A stretch of DNA of 64,000 bases, taken from a virus. The notes below the pieces were generated by a model. It was not told the origin of the DNA. It did no database searches and saw only the letters and a program-made list of their open reading frames with translations. Shown piece after piece: positions 48,955 to 56,923 of the stretch (position 1 is the first letter of the stretch; each line of letters starts with the position of its first letter). A program made the translations under genes and the position numbers. Where the stretch lies: positions 1 through 64,000 of IMG/VR virus record IMGVR_UViG_3300010885_026047; one strand, given 5' to 3'.

Positions 48955-50985
48955 TTAAAAAAGTCTCTGTAACCCAGATAGCCTTTCCTTTCGTTGCTGC
49001 TTGTAGTTCGGGTCTATCTTACCGATGATCTCATACGCTTTTTCTGCATACCAGTCTTTATCTATAGAGTAGTCCTCCCACTTAGCTACTTCAAATGGTG
49101 TGTTAAACAGTACCTGTTTAGCACTTGTTTTCTGCACATGACTGAGTTTTGGACCTGTTTTTACAGAGTGCTCCTGTTTGATCTTGAACAGTTTCTCTCC
49201 TATCTCTGCTTTTGGGTCTGCTGCATAGTATCTTACCAGCTTCTTCAGATCAGTTATCTGTCCGGTCTTTCTGTTAACTTGCCTGTAGAAGTAGTCTCTA
49301 CTTGCTTTAGCTGCCATAGTAAAGTCATAGATGTATCTGTGAGAGCTTATAACCTCTTCAGGTAGGCGGTTGTTCATGTAGTACTCGTATAGACATAGTG
49401 CAACCATCTTCTTGCTCTTGTTCTTTTCCAATAGGTAGTCTTTGAGAAAGTCCTTCTTCTCCTTTGTTGTACCGTCTGTCTTTATAGCCAGGTAACTGTT
49501 AACGTTTAGCATCACATACTTGGTGTACTCTGTATACTCCAGTTCTCCTATACCTGTCTGGGTTATCAGAACGACATCTTCCCACTTCTTACATAGTTGG
49601 TAGAACACTTCCAGTTTATCTGTAGGTACACCACATAAAGCACCATCAGTGTTAGCTGAGAGTACATCTATACCAGCATCACACATCCACTCTATCAGCA
49701 TCAGTATCTCAAACTGGTTACCGATAGTACACTGAAAGTGAACCCACGGGTCATACTGTACACTGTAAGTACTGTTGGTCATACCAAAACCACCACCGTT
49801 AACGGAGACTTTCAGTGTCTCGGCTATACCTTTGTACCGGGCATCTGTCTTGCCTCTCTTCTTAGCATCTAACCGTTTCTCTATCAACCGTTTGTAGTTT
49901 ACCAACCACTCTTTACCAAGATGTGCCGGATAGAGACCACGTTTTACGATACTTGACGGATACTGACTACCTGCATCAAACTCTATTAACTTGTAGCTAT
50001 CTGTTGACTGTAGTAGTACTGCAGGGTTTTCTGTGTGTATACCACCTTTAGCTATCATATACTGCAGACCTTGGTACACAAACGGAAACTCCTGTTTTGC
50101 ACCTCCCAGGTTCACTCTCTCCTGTTCTACCTGTTTACGAATACTTTGCATCTCTGCAGACTTGAACCTAATATAACTGGGTATACAGTCCCCAAACGTA
50201 AACTCTTTCTTCTTCCGGCTCTTTTTAGCTGCATAGAGATCGTTCCAGTTCTTACCGGACTCTTTCATATACCCTAACAAGTTTACCTGTTCACCAAGCT
50301 TTACATCTGAGTAGCTGATAGCTTCTTTTGCCAGACCAAACTCTTCCATAGCGTCTAACCGTTCCTGTATCTTATCCTTACCTTTATACAGTTCGTTATC
50401 ACAGTTACCCACTGTGTAGTTCCAAAGTGTCTCTGTTGCTCTGATATCGTGCTCACAGTACTCTTGTACCATCTTACACTGTTCTTCAGTCAGATAAGGT
50501 TCTGTATGGTCAAACGGCATCTCATCTACTATCTGGTCAGTCATAAACTCTATCCATTTCAAACTGGTCCGTTTGTTTTCGTTGAAAAAGTTGTGGATAG
50601 TTCCAAGGTCTATCTGAGCTATATCCATATACTTTTGGTTATATGGAGGCTTTATCTCATAGTCCTGGTTATTTATAATGTTTGACGCAAAACCAGCTAT
50701 AAACCCAACTATCTCCATAGCAGAACAGTTACTCCATACATGAGCTGTATCTAACACGTACTGTATAACCTGGCCATCAAACGATATGTTGTTAAAACCA
50801 CATATGTAGTCTTTTGGCATATCTACAAGCCACTTAACCAAACTGTCCAGTTCGTTCTTGTACTCGGATATCTCAAACCAGTACCACTCTTCTTTACCAA
50901 CCTTCTTGAACCCGAAAAGGCTTACAGCTTGAAAGGTCTCGATGTCATATAAGAAGGTTCTATCTGCTATGTCTTTAGTCGTCAT
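48955..50985 (-). CDS. polB: DNA polymerase family B
   Basis: 676 residues, compact. 3'-5' exonuclease motifs: Exo I YDIETF (13-18), Exo II FNNISFDG (64-71), Exo III YCEHD (176-180). Polymerase motifs: A DAGSQYPS (337-344), B KVSVNGGGFG (392-401), C SANTDG (443-448), where the usual DTD reads NTD. The TPR1/TPR2 insertions of protein-primed enzymes are not obvious. This is the phage replicative polymerase. Confidence 0.9.
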   Translation of the reverse strand: MTTKDIADRTFLYDIETFQAVSLFGFKKVGKEEWYWFEISEYKNELDSLVKWLVDMPKDYICGFNNISFDGQVIQYVLDTAHVWSNCSAMEIVGFIAGFASNIINNQDYEIKPPYNQKYMDIAQIDLGTIHNFFNENKRTSLKWIEFMTDQIVDEMPFDHTEPYLTEEQCKMVQEYCEHDIRATETLWNYTVGNCDNELYKGKDKIQERLDAMEEFGLAKEAISYSDVKLGEQVNLLGYMKESGKNWNDLYAAKKSRKKKEFTFGDCIPSYIRFKSAEMQSIRKQVEQERVNLGGAKQEFPFVYQGLQYMIAKGGIHTENPAVLLQSTDSYKLIEFDAGSQYPSSIVKRGLYPAHLGKEWLVNYKRLIEKRLDAKKRGKTDARYKGIAETLKVSVNGGGFGMTNSTYSVQYDPWVHFQCTIGNQFEILMLIEWMCDAGIDVLSANTDGALCGVPTDKLEVFYQLCKKWEDVVLITQTGIGELEYTEYTKYVMLNVNSYLAIKTDGTTKEKKDFLKDYLLEKNKSKKMVALCLYEYYMNNRLPEEVISSHRYIYDFTMAAKASRDYFYRQVNRKTGQITDLKKLVRYYAADPKAEIGEKLFKIKQEHSVKTGPKLSHVQKTSAKQVLFNTPFEVAKWEDYSIDKDWYAEKAYEIIGKIDPNYKQQRKERLSGLQRLF

Positions 50986-51004
50986 ACCTCTTTAGCTTTT
51001 ATAT

Positions 51005-51039
51005 AGGTGCTGATAGGGTTTGTTTGTCCTACCAGCACC
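51005..51039 (-). terminator. 12-bp hairpin between small gene and polB
   Basis: GGTGCTGATAGG (51005-51016) and CCTACCAGCACC (51028-51039), 11-base loop. In the minus-strand RNA all 12 positions pair (one G-U); in the plus-strand RNA one position is an A-C mismatch, but a T5 run follows there. It sits in the leader of the polymerase gene. Attenuator or processing site on the minus strand, or plus-strand terminator. Confidence 0.5.
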
Positions 51040-51046
51040 CTTTTTG

Positions 51047-51268
51047 TTAGTCTTGTTTCTTTTCTAACTTTCCCCACTTCTCCAGGTTATAATCTTTGTA
51101 CTCCATAACTACCATCTTCCATACATCAGAGAACGTACCTATAACTATCCTTACGTTGACTGTTAGCTGTTCCCGTTCTGTGTCGTTTGAGAGCACATCC
51201 ATCTCTCTGTACTCTGACCCGTATCTTGCTACTATCAGGTCTCCGGTCTTTAACTCGTTTAACTGCAT
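51047..51268 (-). CDS. Beta-rich hypothetical protein, 73 aa
   Basis: LKTGDLIVARYGSEYREMDV and later strands suggest a small beta barrel. No family assigned. Followed by the polB leader hairpin. Confidence 0.65.
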   Translation of the reverse strand: MQLNELKTGDLIVARYGSEYREMDVLSNDTEREQLTVNVRIVIGTFSDVWKMVVMEYKDYNLEKWGKLEKKQD

Positions 51269-51283
51269 CTTTCTGTTTGGTTT

Positions 51284-51499
51284 TTACTGTTTGTCTTCAG
51301 TTGGTTTTATCGTTTGTTGTTGTGGAGCCGATGTTATCACTACACAGTTGGCATGTGTCTTATCTCCTACTGGCATAGTTGCTACCTGTGTTGCTTCTAC
51401 AGGTAACCTGAAGAGTTCTGTAAGTAGCTGTTTCTCCAGCTCTGTTTCTGGAGTACATATCAGCTGCAGCTTTCCGTTACATATAAACGTTGTTTTCAT
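51284..51499 (-). CDS. Hypothetical protein, 71 aa
   Basis: N-terminal beta hairpin-like segment (TFICNGKLQLICTPE) and a Gln/Thr-rich tail. No recognised family. Confidence 0.65.
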   Translation of the reverse strand: MKTTFICNGKLQLICTPETELEKQLLTELFRLPVEATQVATMPVGDKTHANCVVITSAPQQQTIKPTEDKQ

Positions 51500-51568
51500 A
51501 TCTTCTTGTGTTTAAAGCTACACGGAGAGTACTTATCCCTCAAACATAGCTGGTTGTGAAAAGTACTT

Positions 51569-51922
51569 TTATACTTCTGACAGATGCTTCATTGCTGTGT
51601 TTATCAAACAACTTGCCCTGTACAATGTTTTCTTTTCCTTATAGTTGTTGTAACTTTCGGCATCTGTTACATACTTTTTTCCTCTTTCCGATACTTCAGC
51701 TACTTGCTTTCTAATATCTATACGAATACTATTTATCCGGGCCAGTATCTCTAACTTCCTGTTTTCACTATAGTTCCAGTTCAACCTGGTTCCTTGCAGA
51801 TAGTTAGCTACTGTCTCTGTAGAAGGTTTGTGTTTTGGTGCAGGTACATGTGTTTGTACTGTCTTCATGTCAAGTGTACTACCTGCCAAGTAGAGAACAC
51901 TTACTACTAGTTTTTTGCTCAT
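51569..51922 (-). CDS. Possible exported small protein, 117 aa
   Basis: The N-terminus MSKKLVVSVLYLAGST resembles a short signal peptide; the rest is helical and basic. It lies 40 bases after the membrane-anchored coiled-coil gene. An outer component of a two-gene spanin-like pair is conceivable, but there is no lipobox, so this is weak. Confidence 0.6.
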   Translation of the reverse strand: MSKKLVVSVLYLAGSTLDMKTVQTHVPAPKHKPSTETVANYLQGTRLNWNYSENRKLEILARINSIRIDIRKQVAEVSERGKKYVTDAESYNNYKEKKTLYRASCLINTAMKHLSEV

Positions 51923-51962
51923 CGTTTGGTTGTTTTAGTTGTTTTGTGAACTGTTTGTTTGT

Positions 51963-52604
51963 TTAACATCCTTCTCCAGGTTCTCTTCGGTCTGGTACTT
52001 TTCCATATACACTATCCAGAAACTCGTTCTCTTTTAACATCGTTTCAAACTCTTCATAAGACCCTTTCTTTAGTCCTGTTGTGTGGTTATAAAGGGGCAA
52101 GTCTTCTGATGGTACAGGTTCTCCAGATAACCATCTTGCATCTGTTTCTTGTTTTCCTTTTAGCCAGTTTACTAGTTCTTCATCAGTAGTTTCGGATAAC
52201 AGTTTGTCTATATCCTTTTCTAACTGTATAAGATCAACGTGAGGTCTTTCTGTCTCTTCGTGTGTTTCGTGTACTGAGCACTCTATCTCTTTCTGTAGAG
52301 CTTTGTACTTCTGTTTTAGTTCTTCATAGCCAGTGTCCAACATATCCCGTTGTTTTTTCATATACTTCAAAGTCTCTTGCGAAGTTTCGTACTTCTCTAC
52401 CCACTCATCTCTTTGTTTAAGTAGCATGTTTCTGTGCTTTGAAAGTATATCTAACAACTGTTGAGCTTTTGTTGCTTCTGTTATAGCGTTTTTAGCTAAC
52501 GGTTCCCATCTTTTTGCAGCATGTAAATATCCCCACAGATATCCAAGACCTGTAGTTACAAGAGAGATAGCAATGTATATCAGTACTATAGTTTGTGTTG
52601 TCAT
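51963..52604 (-). CDS. Membrane-anchored coiled-coil protein, 213 aa
   Basis: One N-terminal transmembrane helix (IVLIYIAISLVTTGLGYLWGYL, residues 6-27) followed by a long Lys/Glu/Gln coiled coil to about residue 110 and an acidic tail. The topology fits an inner-membrane spanin or a scaffold. No sequence family recognised. Confidence 0.65.
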   Translation of the reverse strand: MTTQTIVLIYIAISLVTTGLGYLWGYLHAAKRWEPLAKNAITEATKAQQLLDILSKHRNMLLKQRDEWVEKYETSQETLKYMKKQRDMLDTGYEELKQKYKALQKEIECSVHETHEETERPHVDLIQLEKDIDKLLSETTDEELVNWLKGKQETDARWLSGEPVPSEDLPLYNHTTGLKKGSYEEFETMLKENEFLDSVYGKVPDRREPGEGC

Positions 52605-52728
52605 ATCTGTTTTGTTTTTAATTTGGCTATCGATAGAAAAAGAGAAACAAGCAACTGGTTACCCATAAGATACACCAGTTACTGTTCTCCGTTCACATGC
52701 ACAACCAAACGTACATATCTTTTTTTCC

Positions 52729-53070
52729 TTAACTTAACCACTCTGCAGGTGCTGGTGTTGTTTTCCGGTTATAGCAGATAAGTCCTATCCAGTGTTCTCC
52801 AGTGTCTGTAACAAAGTGCTGTGGTTTCTCTACTTTCTCTGCATATCTCGGTTTTAAAACTCCTAGAGAACCAAGTAGTTCCTGAGACCTTATCCAGTCA
52901 GCGTACTGTGGATCTTCTCTACAGACATATCCCCAGGTCTTGTGTAGGTACTTTCCGAACGAGAGTAAACTTTCATACGACTCTCTGTGAGTAGACATAC
53001 TGTACGGTATTTTCTTCCACTCCTTCTTCTGTGTATCTGGTTTCTGTTGGACCTTCTTACTTATCTGCAT
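52729..53070 (-). CDS. Hypothetical protein, 113 aa
   Basis: Basic N-terminus, then a Trp/Tyr-rich domain (FGKYLHKTWGYVCREDPQYADW). Its ATG overlaps the stop of the upstream membrane protein. The 124 bases after it (52605-52728) hold a 7-bp hairpin and no convincing gene. Confidence 0.65.
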   Translation of the reverse strand: MQISKKVQQKPDTQKKEWKKIPYSMSTHRESYESLLSFGKYLHKTWGYVCREDPQYADWIRSQELLGSLGVLKPRYAEKVEKPQHFVTDTGEHWIGLICYNRKTTPAPAEWLS

Positions 53071-53399
53071 CAGTTTTGTTGATCTTCAGTGACTTCCAGT
53101 TGTTTGCTTTTCTCAACTCTTACAAATGGTTTTGTGTACCCATGTTCTTGCAGCCATATCTCCGGTCTTCTAACACGTAACCTCTGTCTGTAGAAGTGTT
53201 GCCCTGGTCTCGTAAACCACGAGAGAGCTATACCTACAAGACCTCCTACGTTTAACAAACCTGTCCATATAGCTCCCATAACGTGACTTGGTATCAGTTC
53301 TGAACGGTTCCATAGCTCTATAGCGGAGATATCTATACAGACTAACATAACTGTTATAGCTGTTCTATACGGTAGTGTGTATATCCATCTTTGTTTCAT
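53070..53399 (-). CDS. Two-helix membrane protein, 109 aa
   Basis: Two likely membrane segments: AITVMLVCIDISAIELW and TGLLNVGGLVGIALSWF, then a basic cytoplasmic tail. Could be a superinfection-exclusion or holin-like factor; nothing specific is seen. Confidence 0.65.
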   Translation of the reverse strand: MKQRWIYTLPYRTAITVMLVCIDISAIELWNRSELIPSHVMGAIWTGLLNVGGLVGIALSWFTRPGQHFYRQRLRVRRPEIWLQEHGYTKPFVRVEKSKQLEVTEDQQN

Positions 53400-53566
53400 A
53401 ACTGTTGTGGCTTTAAGTCGTTGTGAACAGATAGTTCTGAAACATATACATCTATCAGAGCACTTGGAGTATCATCTTCTATCCACATCCACTTGTTGGG
53501 ATCGTGTACTGGTTGTGTCCACTCTGCTACTGGTATCTTTCCTGAAGTTTCTTGGTTGTTGTACAT
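53396..53566 (-). CDS. Small hypothetical protein, 56 aa
   Basis: Frame MYNNQETSGKIPVAEW to KPQQL-stop, with TGA in an ATGA overlap with the membrane-protein gene. Codon use matches neighbours. Trp-rich centre; no family. Confidence 0.7.
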   Translation of the reverse strand: MYNNQETSGKIPVAEWTQPVHDPNKWMWIEDDTPSALIDVYVSELSVHNDLKPQQL

Positions 53567-53579
53567 AGTTTTGGTTGTT

Positions 53580-53885
53580 TTAGTGTGGTAACAATAGCTT
53601 ACAGACCGGAGCTGAGATAAACCCTGAAGATACTCTACGTAGTTCTGGTCCTATATGTCCGGCTTTTAACATCTCTTCATAGATACCTTCGTTTTCACTG
53701 TAGTCTTTTACGATAACTTCATCGGCTTCTATCTGTTCTTCAGGTATGTTGATAGTAGCTACACACTCTGACTCTGGCCCAAACTGTTCATCTTCTGTAG
53801 AGATATACACTACAGCAAGTCGTTTGTTGTTATATCTGTGAACAGTCGGTGTCCACTTGTGAAAGTTCTCTTGTATATAGTTCAT
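53580..53885 (-). CDS. Mobile-element-type small protein (VKDYSENEG family), 101 aa
   Basis: RYNNKRLAVVYIS, VATINIPEE, VIVKDYSENEGIYEEML and SGFISAPVCKL match a small protein family I have seen in phages and conjugative elements of Bacteroidota and others (DUF-type, function unknown; exact DUF number uncertain). Confidence 0.65.
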   Translation of the reverse strand: MNYIQENFHKWTPTVHRYNNKRLAVVYISTEDEQFGPESECVATINIPEEQIEADEVIVKDYSENEGIYEEMLKAGHIGPELRRVSSGFISAPVCKLLLPH

Positions 53886-53916
53886 GTTTGGTTGTTTTGT
53901 ATCGTTTAGTTTGTTG

Positions 53917-54396
53917 TTATCTGTACATCTTCATGTTGTTGTACTGGCTGTTTACTTCTTGCATGATCTTCTCGTTTCCTGTACCTGTGTCCGGGTGATA
54001 CATCTTGCAGAGTTGTCTATAACGTTTCTTCACTTCCTCTGCTGTTCTACAGCTAGAGAAGTAGTCAGTTTTACTTCTTACCCAGTCACTATAGTCTCTG
54101 CTGTTATAGCTCCTTGACTTTCTCTGACGAGGTTCAACCTTCAGCATAGTCAGACAGAACAGGTTTGTTACCCACTTCTGACCAAACTGTACACTCTTAA
54201 CACTGAAAGAGCCAGACACTTTATCGTTTAACTCTACAGGTCCTAACAGCTTCTCTATGTTATCGTCAAAGATAACCATATACAGGTCACGTTTGTCATC
54301 GGTGTGTATAACGATGTTGACCTTTCGTTTGATCTTACCGGTACACTCTTCAGACTCACCTACCCAGGTTATCCTGCCTATATAGTCGTATGTCAT
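53917..54396 (-). CDS. OB-fold (DUF3127-like) and J-domain fusion protein
   Basis: 159 residues. Residues 5-88 (GRITWVGESEE, VNIVIHTDD, LYMVIFDDNIEKL, KVSGSFSVKS, KWVTNLFCL) follow the five-strand pattern of DUF3127, a Bacteroidota OB-fold related to ssDNA-binding proteins. Residues 107-159 form a J-domain end: a basic helix KKRYRQLCKMY, HPD at 134-136, and a second helix. J-domains recruit and stimulate Hsp70 (DnaK). Inferred: the OB part binds DNA or a replication complex and the J part brings host DnaK to remodel it. Coupled by ATGA upstream. Confidence 0.7.
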   Translation of the reverse strand: MTYDYIGRITWVGESEECTGKIKRKVNIVIHTDDKRDLYMVIFDDNIEKLLGPVELNDKVSGSFSVKSVQFGQKWVTNLFCLTMLKVEPRQRKSRSYNSRDYSDWVRSKTDYFSSCRTAEEVKKRYRQLCKMYHPDTGTGNEKIMQEVNSQYNNMKMYR

Positions 54397-54647
54397 ATAG
54401 CTGTTATCTGAACGTCTTCATCTTCTGGTAAAACTCCTATAACTTCTAACAGGTTGTGGTCTACTTCTGTATCTATCGGATAGTGGATAAACTCATCGAA
54501 GAACTCCTCTTGTGTATACCCTAACTGTTCCATAGTTACCATATCTCCATCTTCTGTGTCAGTTCTTACTTTCAACTCTTTGTTGATCTCTGCAGAGACA
54601 CGAAACTTGTAGTTACTTGCATCTCTATACTGTAGTTCATACTTCAT
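54393..54647 (-). CDS. Acidic hypothetical protein, 84 aa
   Basis: Beta-rich first half and acidic second half (TEDGDMVTMEQ, LPEDEDVQ). Coupled by ATGA to the OB/J gene. Directly after the RepL-like gene with a 4-base gap. Confidence 0.7.
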   Translation of the reverse strand: MKYELQYRDASNYKFRVSAEINKELKVRTDTEDGDMVTMEQLGYTQEEFFDEFIHYPIDTEVDHNLLEVIGVLPEDEDVQITAI

Positions 54648-54651
54648 ACTT

Positions 54652-55152
54652 TTAGTCGTTTTTAACCCATTTGCTTTCTCCTACTACCACTCTCTTTGGG
54701 TACTTTCTTATCCGGTTACCGTTAAAGAACAACTGCGGGTTTATCCAAAACACATCTTTGTACTCTGCTGTAGGTGTCATAAACTCATATCTGCAGAGTT
54801 CCTTCATAGCCTCTTTGTACGTGTTTATAGACTTTATAGTGTTCTTCTTCATGTACCACTCACGGTTCAGATATATCCAGTCTTTGTTGACTTCCACGTT
54901 ATAGAGTAGATATAGATAGAGAGACTTAGCTGCTGCTGATAAGTTATAGACCCTGTCTTTACACCCTGCTGACTGGTATATCCGTGTTGACTTAGCTTTT
55001 TCTACCAAACGTTCTACAGGTATATCTTCACCTGTTTTCTCATCTCTGACGAACATCTTACTCTCTACAACAGCAGTAGCTTCTATACACAGTTTACTGG
55101 CAAACGGGTTGTTTATCAGCTTGGTTTGGTCTATCTCTTGTCGTTTCTTCAT
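54652..55152 (-). CDS. RepL-type replication initiator-like protein, paralogue 2
   Basis: 166 residues. Winged-helix block LSAAAKSLYLYLLY...NKDWIYLNREWYMKKNTIKS, then FWINPQLFFNGNRIRKYP, shared with the protein at 28944-29504. RepL-like proteins initiate plasmid replication at nearby sites. The upstream 270 bases carry a promoter and many TGTCA/TGACA arms, including two 16-base imperfect palindromes, so this protein may bind there for origin firing or autoregulation (inference). Confidence 0.7.
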   Translation of the reverse strand: MKKRQEIDQTKLINNPFASKLCIEATAVVESKMFVRDEKTGEDIPVERLVEKAKSTRIYQSAGCKDRVYNLSAAAKSLYLYLLYNVEVNKDWIYLNREWYMKKNTIKSINTYKEAMKELCRYEFMTPTAEYKDVFWINPQLFFNGNRIRKYPKRVVVGESKWVKND

Positions 55153-55153
55153 G

Positions 55154-55426
55154 TGTCAGTCTTTTGACAAAGTTACAAACTCTTTTTCAACTTGTCAAAT
55201 TTTTGACTACTTTTATCTTGTTTTTGAAACTGTCAACCAGTTGACACCGATCCTGACAACTTTGTCCTCTGAAACCCTTGTCTGTACTGTCATACAACTA
55301 CTTTTTACCATACAACACTTTTCCGCCCTTCTTGTTACTACGATAAAGTACGACCTACGTAAACACTCTTCATAGCAGCCATAGGTATAGGTTTCAGCAG
55401 TTTTTAGCACTGTCAACCTACTGACA
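55154..55426. repeat. Cluster of TGTCA/TGACA inverted repeats (iteron- or operator-like)
   Basis: TGTCA or TGACA occurs at 55154, 55165, 55193, 55231, 55242, 55254, 55288, 55411 and 55422. Best units are TGTCAACCAGTTGACA (55231-55246; 7-base arms, CA centre) and TGTCAACCTACTGACA (55411-55426). They surround the RepL-like promoter. No convincing gene lies in 55153-55549. Candidate origin or operator array. Confidence 0.6.
55168..55198 (-). promoter_or_regulatory. Promoter TTG-N20-TAACTTTG of the RepL-like gene
   Basis: TTG (55198-55196), 20 bases, TAACTTTG (55175-55168), 15 bases before the ATG at 55152. The -7 box and the -33 box both overlap TGTCA/TGACA arms, so a protein bound there would block transcription. 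Confidence 0.65.
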
Positions 55427-55549
55427 ACTATCTACAGCCAGTTAACCCACCAGATATAACTACTACCTGCAGAGAGTTGTTTCTAGCAGGGTTTCGTGTT
55501 TCTTCTACAGGTTGTTGTGTTCTGGGTATAGCTATACTTCTTCAGGTAG

Positions 55550-55876
55550 TTACTTGCTAGTATAAACCCTCTGCTGATACCAGTTGTGGAACTCTACAGG
55601 GTCTTTCATCATGTCTGACAGTGTCTGTGCTTTTGGCTCAACTCTGTCATAGGCAGGTCTTGTCTTCGGAAACTCTACATATCGACCACTTTCTTTGCCT
55701 ATAGTCAGTTCCTGTAGACCTAACAGAGTACCTACTTCTACACAAACCAGAACGTTATCTGTATCGCTGATAACTGGTATATACTGATCTGCAGGGTAAA
55801 ACCTGGGCCGGAACAAACCTATGACCCTGTCTTGCATTTGTCTGAGAGCTTCACTCAGTTGCTTTGTGTCTTGCAT
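55550..55876 (-). CDS. Hypothetical protein, 108 aa
   Basis: Mixed alpha/beta protein with a FRPRFYPADQYIPVISDTDN strand region. No family recognised. Upstream neighbour of the repeat cluster. Confidence 0.65.
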   Translation of the reverse strand: MQDTKQLSEALRQMQDRVIGLFRPRFYPADQYIPVISDTDNVLVCVEVGTLLGLQELTIGKESGRYVEFPKTRPAYDRVEPKAQTLSDMMKDPVEFHNWYQQRVYTSK

Positions 55877-55957
55877 GTTTTTGTGTTTTAACTGGTTAAC
55901 TTATCTTGGATAACGCTTCACTTCTGTAGAAAGGGTGTATAGAGCAGAACATCGAAC

Positions 55958-56197
55958 TTACTCTATATGGCTTAGGAGAAAGTTTGCCAACTGTTTTGCC
56001 TGTAGACTATCTATACCTACATGTAGCTCTCTTTCCAGGTCTTCATCCCATTTACAGATGTCCAGAAACGCACCATTACCATGTTCTGTAGAGTCTATAC
56101 TGAGCCTTTCAGCAACTTTATCATCACCATACTCTGCCTGTTGACCTTCTTTGTACTCGGTCAGAAACATCTCTAACTTACTGTAGCTGAGTTTCAT
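55958..56197 (-). CDS. Hypothetical protein, 79 aa
   Basis: The start at 56197 (MKLSYSKLEMFL) is preferred to a longer frame for its A-rich TATATATG leader. Acidic and helical. No family recognised. Confidence 0.65.
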   Translation of the reverse strand: MKLSYSKLEMFLTEYKEGQQAEYGDDKVAERLSIDSTEHGNGAFLDICKWDEDLERELHVGIDSLQAKQLANFLLSHIE

Positions 56198-56288
56198 ATA
56201 TCTAGACTTTTTAACTTTGTGTGAAACGAAAAACACCTGCACAGAACTATATCCATGCAGATGTTACTTAAACGAACAAGGTGTGTTA

Positions 56289-56423
56289 CTACTCCTCAAC
56301 TGGAGAAGGAACGTACACGAGAAGTGCTGTAGGGTACTGATCTTCGAACTGTGACCACGTTCCAACAAACTCTCTTATCTTGGCTGACTTAGACGACAGC
56401 AGCTTAAACATAAACAAAAACAT
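56289..56423 (-). CDS. Small protein, 44 aa
   Basis: Frame MFLFMFKLLSSKSAK to VPSPVEE-stop with normal codon use. Hydrophobic start then basic helix; it may associate with the membrane. No family recognised. Confidence 0.6.
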   Translation of the reverse strand: MFLFMFKLLSSKSAKIREFVGTWSQFEDQYPTALLVYVPSPVEE

Positions 56424-56752
56424 AATATCTACAGACGCGGCATTACCCTGCTGTAGACCCTGTACTTAAACACTTATAAACTACCCTGAAGAGAGAGAGT
56501 AGTAACTACAGGTAGATGATGTGAGTGAGAGTAGGATTCGGCACCTACAACAACTTTAGCTATGAACTTGACCCTATCAGTAGCCCAACCGTACTTCAGC
56601 CTGTTACAGCATGTACATATGCACTATCCTTCGTGCCGTTTATTCACTATAACGGAGCATCTGTTGCATCTTGCTTGACCTCACCCACACCACCTATCTA
56701 TACTACTACCCTTCTATCCTCTACTACAGGTAAAACTAACTTAAAACAACTA

Positions 56753-56923
56753 CTAGTTATAGTAAGACCCTTCCTCACCATCCCACTCTTTACAGCAGAG
56801 TATCTGATAGTTCGGGTTATTGGCATATGCTTTTGTCCTTGCTTCAGTATCTGAAGTAGCATTGATAGTAATCCACCAAGGTCTATCTGTGTGATGACAC
56901 GTAACTTGTAACTTATACAACAT
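56753..56923 (-). CDS. Small protein, 56 aa
   Basis: Frame MLYKLQVTCHHTDRPWW continuing ITINATSDTEARTKAYA to SYYN-stop. Beta strand/helix pattern with four Cys/His near the start; convincing composition. No family recognised. An overlapping plus-strand frame at 56525-56854 is less convincing here. Confidence 0.65.
   Translation of the reverse strand: MLYKLQVTCHHTDRPWWITINATSDTEARTKAYANNPNYQILCCKEWDGEEGSYYN

Noticed and set aside
55213-55416. 67-codon minus-strand frame in the TGTCA repeat region
   Set aside because: Begins with TTG inside a palindrome, has an unlikely amino-acid mix, and is covered by inverted repeats and the neighbourhood of a promoter.
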